Shown: one piece after another, positions 23,941 to 32,608 of the stretch
Layout: each line of letters begins with the position of its first letter
Numbering within the stretch: position 1 is the stretch's first letter
Assembly: GCA_022841345.1 (NCBI GenBank)
Contig: JALHRR010000001.1
Location: 285,610-349,609, forward strand
From: Saprospiraceae bacterium
Lineage (GTDB): Bacteria > Bacteroidota > Bacteroidia > Chitinophagales > Saprospiraceae
Direction of reading: 5' to 3'
Length of the DNA stretch: 64,000 bases
The notes under the pieces: generated by a model
What the model saw: only the letters and a program-made list of their open reading frames with translations
What the model was told of the DNA's origin: nothing
The model's database searches: none
Program-made: the position numbers and the translations under genes

Positions 23941-24648
23941 TTAATCCCTGCTTCCCACATATCTCATGATCAAATACAATAACATGACCAGTGAAGATAA
24001 TGCTGCAGAAACATATGTCATCGCTGCCCATTTCAATGCATCTTTTGATCCATCCAATTCCGCTGCTTGTGCAGTTCCGGAGCTTTCCAGCCATGCAACT
24101 GCTCTGCGACTTGCATCAAATTCAACGGGTAATGTGATGAAGGCGAATGCTGTCGTGATCGAGAATGCGATGATACAGATCAATAGCAATTGAGGCATAG
24201 TACCAATCGTCATAAATGCAATGATCAATAACCATTGCTGAGCTTGCGCTGCCACATTAACGATCGGCACGACCTTGGATCTCAGTGTCAACCATGCATA
24301 AGCCTGATCATGCTGCACTGCGTGTCCACACTCATGGGAAGCTACAGCAGCTGCCATTACACTTCTGCCACTATAAATAGCATGACTTAAAGCCACAGTC
24401 TTTGTGAGTGGATTGTAGTGATCAGATAAAAATCCTTCATGTTCTATAACACGAACATTAGATATATTGTAATGACGAAGCATAGCCTCGGCAATCTCCT
24501 TGCCACTCATCCCATTTCTCAAACCAATCTGTGAGTACTTTTGAAACTTGCTTTTCAATCTGGCACTCACTAAAAATCCTACAACAGATAATACTATACC
24601 CACAATGATGTAGCCATAATACCCTCCCAAAGCACCTAGTTCGTTCAT
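23941..24648 (-). CDS. Membrane zinc metallopeptidase, YugP family
   Basis: A 235-residue protein with an N-terminal membrane segment, the zinc motif in ASHECGHAVQHDQAYAWLTLRS (HExxH, with further conserved AVQH), and two or three C-terminal membrane segments. LPVEFDASRRAVAWL carries the conserved Glu and Asp of the family. YugP-type proteins are predicted inner-membrane proteases of unknown substrate. It lies 20 bp after serS on the same strand and is probably co-transcribed with it. Confidence 0.88.
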   Translation of the reverse strand: MNELGALGGYYGYIIVGIVLSVVGFLVSARLKSKFQKYSQIGLRNGMSGKEIAEAMLRHYNISNVRVIEHEGFLSDHYNPLTKTVALSHAIYSGRSVMAAAVASHECGHAVQHDQAYAWLTLRSKVVPIVNVAAQAQQWLLIIAFMTIGTMPQLLLICIIAFSITTAFAFITLPVEFDASRRAVAWLESSGTAQAAELDGSKDALKWAAMTYVSAALSSLVMLLYLIMRYVGSRD

Positions 24649-24668
24649 TTTTCTCTTTAGTTTTTATT

Positions 24669-25949
24669 TTAATTAATCCATTCAAATCCGGTATAGGGAA
24701 CCAGTTTTTCGGGGATACGAATTCCATTCTCAGTCTGATGATTTTCCAGCATGGATGCTACGATTCTTGGCAAGGCAAGCGCACTTCCATTGAGGGTGTG
24801 CGCAAATCTGTTTTTACCGTCAGCATCTTTGAAACGCATTTTCATTCTATTAGTTTGAAATGTTTCAAAATTGGAAACACTACTTACTTCCAGCCACCTT
24901 TGTTGAGCTGTAGAATACACTTCAAAGTCATATGTCAGAGCCGATGTGAAACCCATATCTCCGCCACATAAACGCAATATTCTGTATGGAAGTTCAAGCG
25001 CCTGCAACAGACTTTCGACATGCTCCAGCATTATCAGCAATGCATTATAAGAATTATCGGGATGCTCGAATCTCACAATCTCCACTTTGTCAAACTGATG
25101 AACTCTGTTCAAACCTTTGACATGTGCCCCGTATGACCCTGCTTCCCTTCTGAAACAAGGGGTGTAGCCCGTGAGAAGGATCGGTAATTCTTTTTCAGCC
25201 ACAATTACATCGCGATAAATATTCGTCAACGGAACTTCCGCTGTCGGTATCAGATACAGATCGTCTTTTTCAGCATAATACATCTGACCTTCTTTGTCCG
25301 GCAATTGACCCGTTCCACGTGCTGTGGCTTCATTGACCAAAAGCGGTGGCTGACATTCTTCATAGCCATTCTTCACTGCATTGTCCAGGAAGAAAGCAAT
25401 TAATGCCCTTTGTAGTCTTGCTCCTTTTCCTCTGTACAAAGGAAAACCGGAACCTGCAATCTTCGCACCGAGTGCCAGATCAAATAAGTTATATTTTTCT
25501 GCTAGTTCCCAATGTGGTTGAGCACCTGCCCAGAGTGCCGGAAAAGGACTTGTCCAGTCTTTATAGACAAAATTGTCTTCACTTGACTTGCCTGCGGGGA
25601 CCGATTCATGAGGTATATTCGGTACCGTCAGCAATTTTTCTTCCAGATTGTCCTTTACTTGCTTGATTTCTTCATCCAGCAATTTACTTTTATCCTTTAC
25701 AGCAGCCACTTCAGCCTTTAATGACTGAGCTTCATCCTGTTTGCCGGATTTCATCAGATCACCAATTTGTTTTGAAAGAATATTAGCTTCATTGAGATAT
25801 CCATCCAGTTGTGACTGAATTTCTTTTCTGCGATCATCTAATTCAAGGACTTTTGATACTATTTCAAGGTCTTCGTCGTTAAAGTTTCGCTTACGTAAAC
25901 CTTTTAGTACAGTTTCTTTGTTATCACGGATATAGGACAGCTCAAGCAT
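24669..25949 (-). CDS. serS: Serine-tRNA ligase
   Basis: A 426-residue class II synthetase of normal length: N-terminal long antiparallel coiled coil (about 25-110) that grips the tRNA extra arm, then motif 1, motif 2 (TPCFRREAGSYGAHVKGLNRVHQFDKVE) and motif 3 (NGSALALPRIVASMLENHQ). TAEVPLTN is also conserved. It charges tRNA-Ser and tRNA-Sec. It is divergent from rho across 304 bp; a perfect 8-bp hairpin lies in its leader. Confidence 0.97.
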   Translation of the reverse strand: MLELSYIRDNKETVLKGLRKRNFNDEDLEIVSKVLELDDRRKEIQSQLDGYLNEANILSKQIGDLMKSGKQDEAQSLKAEVAAVKDKSKLLDEEIKQVKDNLEEKLLTVPNIPHESVPAGKSSEDNFVYKDWTSPFPALWAGAQPHWELAEKYNLFDLALGAKIAGSGFPLYRGKGARLQRALIAFFLDNAVKNGYEECQPPLLVNEATARGTGQLPDKEGQMYYAEKDDLYLIPTAEVPLTNIYRDVIVAEKELPILLTGYTPCFRREAGSYGAHVKGLNRVHQFDKVEIVRFEHPDNSYNALLIMLEHVESLLQALELPYRILRLCGGDMGFTSALTYDFEVYSTAQQRWLEVSSVSNFETFQTNRMKMRFKDADGKNRFAHTLNGSALALPRIVASMLENHQTENGIRIPEKLVPYTGFEWIN

Positions 25950-25972
25950 GCTTATGTGGTATTTGGTAAATA

Positions 25973-26007
25973 GAATGCAAAAATTGCATTCAATTTTTAC
26001 AAATATA
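25973..26007 (-). promoter_or_regulatory. serS -7 box and leader hairpin
   Basis: On the minus strand TATATTTG (26007-26000) matches the -7 box. Just downstream, GAATGCAA-AAA/TTT-TTGCATTC (25973-25991) forms a perfect 8-bp stem with a triloop, 24 bp before the serS ATG, so it would be in the 5' leader. Confidence 0.5.
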
Positions 26008-26253
26008 GTATTTGAATAAAAAAATAAAATTATTTTTGAGCCGTCGATTCAGACATCATCTCTGGAGTAGTGCTTTGAATAAGAGTAGTTGAGGTAATTT
26101 TCACATCAAACATGTATCATTCAAGGTAATCGAAATGCAAGTCAATTCAGTATATAAAACATATTGAATTATATTTTTTGTTTCATTTCTCCCCGGGATT
26201 CTATTTACCATTTTCATTTTATACCCATTTAGTATTAAACTTTTCACTATCAT
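26008..26253. other. Remaining serS-rho intergenic space
   Basis: AT-rich sequence between divergent genes. I see no gene and no clear rho promoter; TATATTTTTTG near 26170 is only an imperfect -7 match. Confidence 0.4.
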
Positions 26254-28356
26254 ATGTATTCCATTTCTCAATTAAATGAGATGCTCCTGAATGAATTAAA
26301 GGACGTAGCTGAGGCTATGAACATCCGTGGATTCAGACGCATGAACAAACAAGAGCTTGTTTACCGTATTCTCGATGAACAAGCAGTTGCCAAAAAACAA
26401 CAGGAGGATCCAAACCCCGAAAGAATCGAAACCAGCCTCTATAAAGCTGACAAAAAATTTAATGGTCAGGATGACCCCGCAGAAAAAGCAGCTCAAAAGC
26501 CTGCTCCCAAATCCAGAGAACCTGAAGCCAAACCGGCAACTACCAGAGAACCCGAAAAAACTACCCCTAAAGTAGCAGAAAACAAACCGGGACGAGGCAG
26601 GCCAAAGAATCCAGATACAGGAATTACTCCTACTGGAAAAGACAAAACCAATAAACCCGGCAAAACTGCTCATGCAGAAAATAATCCGGAACAGAGTCCT
26701 GAAGATTCAAGCTCCAATGAGCCTCAAAAGGATCAAAGAAGACAGCAGGATCGCAATCAACAAAGAAATCAGGATAAAAACCGCAATCGTCCTCAGGAAA
26801 CTCAGGATGCTAATACGGATGCACCTGCAGAAAAACAACCTGACCGCAATCAGGAACGAAACCAGGACCGCAATCAGGATAGAAATCAGGATCGCAACCA
26901 GGACAGAAACCAGGATAGAAATCAAGATCGCAATCAAGATCGCAACCCGGAACGTAACCAGGACCGCAATCAGGATAGAAATCAGGAAAGATCCCAGGAT
27001 CGGCCGGCTAACAGAAATGAACGCAATGACAAACCTGAAAGAAGTCAGGAAAGAACAAATGATCGCAATCAGGATCGTCCAAATGATAGAAATCAGGAAA
27101 GAAATCAGGACAGAAATCAGGAAAGGACGAATGACAGAAATCCTGAGCGCAACCAGGAGAACAGAAGAGACAATATAGGCAATGAACGCAGAGAAGAAAG
27201 AGTGGAGAAGCCTCAGCCATTGTTCAATGTAGATTTGGATGGTGTAGTGGAAGGTGAAGGTATCCTGGAAATGATGCCGGATGGATATGGCTTCCTGAGA
27301 TCATCCGACTATAATTACCTGACTTCTCCTGATGATATATATGTGTCTCCTTCTCAGATCAAATTATTTGGTTTGAAAACAGGTGATACTGTTAAAGGCT
27401 CCATCAGACCTCCAAAAGAGGGAGAAAAATACTTCGCTTTACTGAAAGTATCAAAAATAAATGGACTCAGACCTGATGAAATCAGGGACAGGGTACCTTT
27501 TGATTATTTGACACCTTTATTTCCGAATGAGAAATTTAAGCTGACAACTACTACCACAGGCAGAGACTATGGCAACAGGATGATTGATCTTTTCACACCG
27601 ATCGGTAAAGGTCAGCGTGGATTGATTGTTGCTCAGCCTAAAACCGGTAAGACATTCTTGCTGAAAGACCTTGCAAATGCAATTGCCAGTAATCACCCGG
27701 AATGTTATTTGATCGTATTGCTGATTGATGAGCGTCCGGAAGAGGTAACTGACATGAAAAGAAGCGTGAATGCGGAGGTAGTTGCATCAACATTTGATGA
27801 GCCTGCTGACAACCACGTACGTGTAGCGAATATTGTTTTGGAAAAAGCAAAACGACTAGTTGAATGTGGGCACGATGTGGTCATATTGCTGGATTCGATT
27901 ACCAGACTAGCAAGAGCTTATAATACAGTAGCCCCTGCAAGTGGAAAAGTACTTTCCGGTGGTGTGGAAGCCAATGCGCTTCAGAAGCCTAAGAAATTCT
28001 TTGGTGCAGCCAGAAAAATAGAGAACGGTGGTTCACTTACCATCCTTGCAACAGCATTGATCGATACCGGGTCTAAAATGGATGGAGTTATCTTTGAAGA
28101 ATTCAAAGGTACAGGTAATATGGAACTTCAGCTGGATCGTTCACTTGCCAACAAACGGCTATATCCTGCTATTGATCTTACTAAGTCCAGTACAAGAAGG
28201 GAAGATCTGTTGCTTGATAAAGATACACTCAAGCGCATGTTCATTCTGAGAAACCATCTTGCTGATATGAAGCCGGATGAGGCCATCGAGTTCCTTCTGA
28301 AACATCTGACAGGAACCGTTAAGAATGAAGAGTTTCTCGCTTCAATGAATAGTTAA
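26254..28356 (+). CDS. rho: Transcription termination factor Rho with large disordered insert
   Basis: A 700-residue Rho, against about 420 in E. coli. Residues 1-45 are the Rho N-terminal helical domain ([20 protein letters not shown]). Residues about 60-320 are a low-complexity insert, with (R)NQD repeats at about 195-305. The cold-shock-like RNA-binding domain follows ([16 protein letters not shown]), then the ATPase with Walker A (VAQPKTGKT, about 458-466), Walker B ([10 protein letters not shown]) and the R-loop region. A similar disordered Rho insert in Bacteroides thetaiotaomicron is reported to drive phase separation. It ends RNA synthesis at unstructured C-rich sites. Confidence 0.97.
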   Translation: MYSISQLNEMLLNELKDVAEAMNIRGFRRMNKQELVYRILDEQAVAKKQQEDPNPERIETSLYKADKKFNGQDDPAEKAAQKPAPKSREPEAKPATTREPEKTTPKVAENKPGRGRPKNPDTGITPTGKDKTNKPGKTAHAENNPEQSPEDSSSNEPQKDQRRQQDRNQQRNQDKNRNRPQETQDANTDAPAEKQPDRNQERNQDRNQDRNQDRNQDRNQDRNQDRNQDRNPERNQDRNQDRNQERSQDRPANRNERNDKPERSQERTNDRNQDRPNDRNQERNQDRNQERTNDRNPERNQENRRDNIGNERREERVEKPQPLFNVDLDGVVEGEGILEMMPDGYGFLRSSDYNYLTSPDDIYVSPSQIKLFGLKTGDTVKGSIRPPKEGEKYFALLKVSKINGLRPDEIRDRVPFDYLTPLFPNEKFKLTTTTTGRDYGNRMIDLFTPIGKGQRGLIVAQPKTGKTFLLKDLANAIASNHPECYLIVLLIDERPEEVTDMKRSVNAEVVASTFDEPADNHVRVANIVLEKAKRLVECGHDVVILLDSITRLARAYNTVAPASGKVLSGGVEANALQKPKKFFGAARKIENGGSLTILATALIDTGSKMDGVIFEEFKGTGNMELQLDRSLANKRLYPAIDLTKSSTRREDLLLDKDTLKRMFILRNHLADMKPDEAIEFLLKHLTGTVKNEEFLASMNS

Positions 28357-28374
28357 TAAAAAAAAGTTCAATGG

Positions 28375-28406
28375 TTTGGTAATTGTTATTGATTGCCTTA
28401 CTTTTG
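28375..28406 (+). promoter_or_regulatory. rpmH promoter (TTTG-N20-TACTTTTG)
   Basis: TTTG (28375-28378) and TACTTTTG (28399-28406) are 20 bp apart, a near-ideal match, giving a predicted rpmH leader of about 118 nt. Confidence 0.82.
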
Positions 28407-28442
28407 TGCCTCTTTAAAATCAGGTAGTAAAATACGACTCTG

Positions 28443-28493
28443 TTTGGAAAGGTTTTCAGGTTGAATACAGCAGTTTAGCTGCCCAGTTCCAAA
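28443..28493 (+). promoter_or_regulatory. Structured rpmH leader
   Basis: TTTGGAA (28443-28449) can pair with TTCCAAA (28487-28493), enclosing an inner stem GCAG/CTGC in the segment about 28469-28482. It lies between the predicted start of transcription and the rpmH ATG. It may control rpmH/rnpA expression or be an mRNA stabiliser. Confidence 0.45.
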
Positions 28494-28529
28494 TCAAACC
28501 AACAGCAATCGTTATCAAAAAAGTATAAC

Positions 28530-28685
28530 ATGAAACGGACATTTCAACCATCCAGGAGAAAAAGAGCCAACAAGCACGGATTCCGCGCCAGAATGGCCAG
28601 TGCTAACGGACGTAAAGTCCTGGCACGCAGAAGAGCAAAGGGTCGCTACAAGCTAACAGTATCTGACGAAAAACGTCTTAAGTAA
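28530..28685 (+). CDS. rpmH: 50S ribosomal protein L34
   Basis: A 51-residue, highly basic protein beginning [20 protein letters not shown] and continuing with the conserved [17 protein letters not shown]; it is unmistakably L34. The C-terminal TVSDEKRLK is a short extension common in Bacteroidota. It sits directly before rnpA, the usual bacterial order, although dnaA and yidC are not next to it here. A perfect 24-bp palindrome lies in the gap before rnpA. Confidence 0.98.
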   Translation: MKRTFQPSRRKRANKHGFRARMASANGRKVLARRRAKGRYKLTVSDEKRLK

Positions 28686-28720
28686 TACGGGATCATCCCC
28701 AGGACATACTAAAAGCTCGG

Positions 28721-28744
28721 GGAACAGCAATATATTGCTGTTCC
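28721..28744 (+). terminator. Perfect 24-bp palindrome between rpmH and rnpA
   Basis: GGAACAGCAATA followed by its exact complement TATTGCTGTTCC, then TTCTGCATTTT. It can form a 10-bp stem with a small loop and may attenuate or process the rpmH-rnpA transcript, so that L34 is made in excess over RNase P protein. The T run is weak. Confidence 0.55.
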
Positions 28745-28787
28745 TTCTGCATTTTATAATAGTTCTATTACCTGCTATGAGCCGCAC

Positions 28788-29177
28788 ATGAATCCTGCCT
28801 CTTTCATATTTCCGGTTCAAGAAAGGCTTAAAAGCCGTAAGGCTATTCAATCCCTCTTCACTGAAGGACAATCTCATGCCAAATTCCCGGTTAGAATTGT
28901 ATATAAGGAAGTAGAAGAGCTATCTACAGATGCTGTATTTCAGGTCAGCTTTGTAGTTCCTGCCAAAAAAATCAAAAAAGCAACGCTTCGGAATCTCATA
29001 CGCCGTCGTATGAAAGAAGCCTTCAGATTGGAAGCACAGATAGTCCGGGACCAATTAAAAGTGCAGGAAAAAAAAATCCAGGCACTCTTTATCTTTACCG
29101 CTGATGAAGAAAAAGACTATAAGACGATATTAAGTTCCATGCAAAAGATATTAAAACAGCTTGTTTATCAGTTATAG
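28788..29177 (+). CDS. rnpA: Ribonuclease P protein component
   Basis: A 129-residue basic protein of normal length. The family features are present: FPVQERLKSRKAIQSLFTEG at the N-terminus and the RNR-type signature AKKIKKATLRNLIRRRMKEAFRL as consecutive basic blocks. It assists the RNase P RNA in cutting the 5' leader from pre-tRNA. It follows rpmH by 102 bp and likely shares its promoter. The RNase P RNA gene itself is not seen in the window. Confidence 0.92.
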   Translation: MNPASFIFPVQERLKSRKAIQSLFTEGQSHAKFPVRIVYKEVEELSTDAVFQVSFVVPAKKIKKATLRNLIRRRMKEAFRLEAQIVRDQLKVQEKKIQALFIFTADEEKDYKTILSSMQKILKQLVYQL

Positions 29178-29202
29178 TTGACGTGTTTTTTAAATTAAAA
29201 TT

Positions 29203-29724
29203 ATGACTCGTTACCTTACACTTTCCATTTTTATCGCTCTGTTTTTATTTACCGATACCTCAGTGCAGGCGCAAAAAGTAATGCAAATAGAGAAGGTGGG
29301 TTCATTTAAGAATTACAGGTATGTGGCAGGCGATGAATTTGAATATCAGATTCTGAGCCTGCCCGGTGTGTGGAGTAAAGCGACCATTATTGAAGTATTG
29401 ACAGATCAGAATGTGGTCCACACCACCAATGGATTAATCAACCTCGCCACGATTACCAAAATCAGAAGACTCAATGAATCCCGTCTAAAAAATGCCTTTG
29501 TTATTTTTCTGTATTCATCTGCCATTTCAACTATTATTTATTCCGGTAGAGCGTGGATATTAGGCACGCCACCTAATTGGATTAGTGTTACGATGTCAAC
29601 TGCTCCCTTTCTTGTCGGATATCTGATTCAAAAAATATTCAAGTATAAAACTATGAGGATGGGACCGGGATACCGTCTTAGGGCCATTGATCTGACCTTT
29701 TATCCGCAAGATATAAGGCCGTAA
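29203..29724 (+). CDS. Exported or membrane protein, unknown function
   Basis: A 173-residue protein with an N-terminal signal peptide (MTRYLTLSIFIALFLFTDTS, cleavage after VQA) and one or two hydrophobic segments around residues 98-112 and 125-145 (NAFVIFLYSSAISTIIY; VTMSTAPFLVGYLI). The first half resembles a small beta domain (YVAGDEFEYQIL). I do not recognise a family. It lies 25 bp after rnpA on the same strand and may be read through from it. Confidence 0.65.
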   Translation: MTRYLTLSIFIALFLFTDTSVQAQKVMQIEKVGSFKNYRYVAGDEFEYQILSLPGVWSKATIIEVLTDQNVVHTTNGLINLATITKIRRLNESRLKNAFVIFLYSSAISTIIYSGRAWILGTPPNWISVTMSTAPFLVGYLIQKIFKYKTMRMGPGYRLRAIDLTFYPQDIRP

Positions 29725-29807
29725 GAGGGAACCTCTTTTTTAATTATATATTGAAAGGAATCTTATCACTTTAACTTTCGTTTAATTTATTGAGTAAAGA
29801 TAAACAT

Positions 29808-30038
29808 ATGAAGACCATCAATATTTCAATATCAGAAAAAGATTATAACCAATTCGGGATCAAGAATGACAACTTGAACTTCAGTGATTTTTTAGATCTT
29901 GTAAGCAAAGAATTGACGCGTCAAAATTTGAACAAATGCTTGGTGCTAGCCGAAAAATATGGAATTTCTAACATGACTATGGAAGAAATTTCAAACGAAG
30001 TGAAAGCAGTCAGAAGAAATGCAAAAGGTAGTAATTGA
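29808..30038 (+). CDS. Antitoxin of a PIN-domain toxin pair
   Basis: From the ATG at 29808 (MKTINISISEKDYNQFG) the protein has 76 residues; a TTG at 29790 in frame is possible but less likely. The N-terminal strand plus helix (INISISEKDYNQFGI) and a C-terminal helical part ending EEISNEVKAVRRNAK fit ribbon-helix-helix-like antitoxins found with PIN toxins. Its last 20 bases overlap the PIN gene, a translational coupling typical of type II pairs. Confidence 0.75.
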   Translation: MKTINISISEKDYNQFGIKNDNLNFSDFLDLVSKELTRQNLNKCLVLAEKYGISNMTMEEISNEVKAVRRNAKGSN

Positions 30039-30432
30039 TACTAATGTTATAGTTTCTACTCTTATTCAGCGCAGCTATCCTTTCCTCATTATTACAAAGT
30101 TGTTTACAGAAAATCAATTTCAACTTTGTGTATCGGATGAATTATTAAAAGAATATTACGAAGTTTTAGCTCGGCCAAAGTTTTCAAGATTTCAAGATTT
30201 TTTTGTCCGCGCTGAATCAATACTTGTGGACATTGAAACTATGTCGAAAAAATATTCACCGTCCATAAAACTTGATATACTCTCTGATATCGACGATAAC
30301 AAGATTTTGGAACTTGCTGACGAATGCAAAGCGGATTTTATTATAACCGGGAATACAACTGACTTCACTATATCAAGCTACAAACAAACCAAAATTGTAA
30401 CACCGAAAGAATACTGGGAAAAATATAAATAA
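30019..30432 (+). CDS. PIN-domain toxin (putative endoribonuclease)
   Basis: A 137-residue PIN domain with the acidic metal site: Asp7 in VVIDTNVIVS, Glu in ELLKEYYEVLARPKF, Asp in SDIDDNKILELA, and Asp near ITGNTTDF. The start MQKVVIDTN sits within the antitoxin end. PIN toxins of type II systems cleave RNA with Mg or Mn. It is followed by a 69-bp gap to the convergent aroQ end. The pair sits between rnpA-linked genes and aroQ, as an isolated accessory module. Confidence 0.85.
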   Translation: MQKVVIDTNVIVSTLIQRSYPFLIITKLFTENQFQLCVSDELLKEYYEVLARPKFSRFQDFFVRAESILVDIETMSKKYSPSIKLDILSDIDDNKILELADECKADFIITGNTTDFTISSYKQTKIVTPKEYWEKYK

Positions 30433-30501
30433 TAATAAGAAACACATCCCAGTCATATAAAAAGCGAAAATGCTGACTTAGCTTAATTCAGTTGTCATAT
30501 A

Positions 30502-30927
30502 CTACAGATAATTCATAATGAAATGATCCAGGGCAAATTGATAGCCCTCCATTCCCATTCCCGAGATCACTCCTTTACAGCATGCCGCTGTATATGAATG
30601 ATGTCTGAAATTTTCTCTTGAATATATATTAGTCAGATGAACTTCTATTATCGGCGTTCTGATAGCGCGGATAGCATCTGCCAAAGCTATAGATGTATGT
30701 GCATATGCGCCCGGGTTGATAATGATTCCATCATAGTCAAAGCCTATTTCATGTAATTTATCAATCAATTCTCCTTCATGATTGCTCTGAAAATATTTCA
30801 GGTCAATATCAGGATACTTTACCACAAGCTCATCAAAAAAATCAATGAAGGTCTGGTAACCATAGAGTGAAGGTTCTCTTGTTCCTACCAAATTCAGATT
30901 TGGCCCGTTGATGATTTGAATTTTCAT
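30502..30927 (-). CDS. aroQ: Type II 3-dehydroquinate dehydratase
   Basis: A 141-residue protein of standard length with INGPNLNLVGTREPSLYG (the flexible lid with its conserved Arg and Tyr), INPGAYAHTSIALADAI (catalytic His region is downstream) and EVHLTNIYSRENFRHHS. It dehydrates 3-dehydroquinate to 3-dehydroshikimate, the third shikimate-pathway step. It is on the same strand as the membrane glycosyltransferase-like gene, 32 bp after that gene's end, so the two may be co-transcribed. Confidence 0.96.
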   Translation of the reverse strand: MKIQIINGPNLNLVGTREPSLYGYQTFIDFFDELVVKYPDIDLKYFQSNHEGELIDKLHEIGFDYDGIIINPGAYAHTSIALADAIRAIRTPIIEVHLTNIYSRENFRHHSYTAACCKGVISGMGMEGYQFALDHFIMNYL

Positions 30928-30959
30928 GAGTGTGGATTTTAACGATAAAAATTAAAGAT

Positions 30960-32591
30960 CTACTCTGTAGTGCTGCCCGGTGGCTTGAATTTTAATAAAT
31001 ACGTTTGAGGTTCTTCAGTTGCATATATTATTTCAAACAAATTCTCCTTTTTCTGAATAGCCGGTACCAGATATCTCGATGTTGACGTAAAGCCAAGCTG
31101 ATCAACGATGACATATTGAGCTTTTGTCTTTTCGAGATTTTCAATGAACAGATCTACATCTTCATCATAAGGATAATAGTCTGTGCTTGCTCCTGAGAAA
31201 TAATGAAAAAGTAAAGGCTTACGACAGGCAACAATACTATTTTCCGGGAGATTTTTCTTTGCCCATTCTGCCACTTCAAAATAGTTTTTCCAGTTTGGAT
31301 TATATCCATTATTGGACTCCAGATTAGCTCTTTCAAGAGGATAACTGGTTTCCTGATTATCGAAATCCGGAACCTTATCAAATTTGAGGTAATAGTTCAG
31401 GAAAAACAATAATAAAAGCGGGGTCCAGGGGGCGTAGGCTTTGGGGAATTTCGGGATTCGTTCAACACCTTTGACCAAAGCAAATATGATAAACAGCAAT
31501 AGGAATGGAATAAAAGGCATCATGAATCTGGTACTGAACCACACATCCGGCCACAAAGCCAAAATTCCTGCCAGCCCTATAAAGTAGGCTACAATAAACC
31601 ATCTGTATTTTTTCAAATACAACATTCCTGCTATAGCCAGAAGTAAAGCCAGGATACCTACCCCATACAGCCATTTGGGCACAGCCTTCTCATAACTTAT
31701 CACCAATGAAGGAACCACGGCGGATGGAATTTCTCTCGATAAGTATCGATCCGTATTCTTTCCAATTCTTGAAATGAAATCCTTGACTCCGGCTTTACCC
31801 ATTTCAGGACGATAAGGATTGATCATGGTGACCTGAGTCTCATAGCCGCTGGGTACATCGATCATTTTGCCGCGAATGTACCAGGGAAGAGCCAACAGAA
31901 TAAAACCTGCGAACAGCGCTAATGCCGCTCTCCTGTTTTTCAGTTCAAACCACAAATATACCAGTGCTCCAAAAAGCACTGACAGACCTATTGCCCTAAT
32001 GTAATAAGTGAGAACTATACTAGCCAGCAATCCATAAAAAATGGGATTCTTGTAAAATGATTTCTCATTTGTCAATTTCAAAAGAAAGAAAATACTCAGC
32101 AGGGAAATGAATAAAAACGGCATTTCACTCATTGTCTCATACCCGTGAGAAGCCACATGATAATTGCACAATGTAAAAATGGATGCCACCAATGTAACTT
32201 GCCAGGGTACATTCAGCCTTTTGCCCAATACATAAAAGAGCAGCAAGCTGCCTATAAAAAACAATCCGCTCGTCATTTTTAGAAACTGAACATCTTCACT
32301 GATAAACATCAGAATAGATAATATAAAAGGATATCCGGGAGGAAAGTGGTTGGCAGGCCTTTTGTCCACCTGATTATAATCCACATAACCCACCCCACTT
32401 TTGATTCCTTTAGCCAACAGGATATAACTGATGTTATCCTCATTCACACTTACCTTTTCATCATAGATGTAACGGTATGTCGGAAAGAATGCGAAAATAA
32501 TTACAGCAAATCCTATCCAATAAAAGTATTTGCTATAGTCTAAAGGGGCCGCAGCTTGCGGTTTTACGGGGGATTTTTTTTTGGGCTGCAT
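30960..32591 (-). CDS. Integral membrane glycosyltransferase-like protein (GT39/ArnT type)
   Basis: A 543-residue protein with a short Lys/Pro/Ala-rich cytoplasmic start and about eleven to twelve membrane segments. The first large loop has YDEKVSVNEDNISYILLAKG and HFPPGYPFILS, the layout of GT39/GT83 enzymes that move sugars from polyprenyl-phosphate donors on the periplasmic side. The C-terminal 130 residues form a soluble domain (AEWAKKNLPENSIVACRKPLLFHYFSGAS). Glycan and acceptor are unknown; lipid A or protein O-glycans are possible. It lies 17 bp after recQ. Confidence 0.78.
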   Translation of the reverse strand: MQPKKKSPVKPQAAAPLDYSKYFYWIGFAVIIFAFFPTYRYIYDEKVSVNEDNISYILLAKGIKSGVGYVDYNQVDKRPANHFPPGYPFILSILMFISEDVQFLKMTSGLFFIGSLLLFYVLGKRLNVPWQVTLVASIFTLCNYHVASHGYETMSEMPFLFISLLSIFFLLKLTNEKSFYKNPIFYGLLASIVLTYYIRAIGLSVLFGALVYLWFELKNRRAALALFAGFILLALPWYIRGKMIDVPSGYETQVTMINPYRPEMGKAGVKDFISRIGKNTDRYLSREIPSAVVPSLVISYEKAVPKWLYGVGILALLLAIAGMLYLKKYRWFIVAYFIGLAGILALWPDVWFSTRFMMPFIPFLLLFIIFALVKGVERIPKFPKAYAPWTPLLLLFFLNYYLKFDKVPDFDNQETSYPLERANLESNNGYNPNWKNYFEVAEWAKKNLPENSIVACRKPLLFHYFSGASTDYYPYDEDVDLFIENLEKTKAQYVIVDQLGFTSTSRYLVPAIQKKENLFEIIYATEEPQTYLLKFKPPGSTTE

Positions 32592-32608
32592 CAGCTTTTT
32601 TCAGGGGA

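Noticed and set aside
26672..27178. Open frame inside rho in another frame
   Set aside because: It is an out-of-frame reading of the repetitive RNQD-coding DNA and has no start context or family character.
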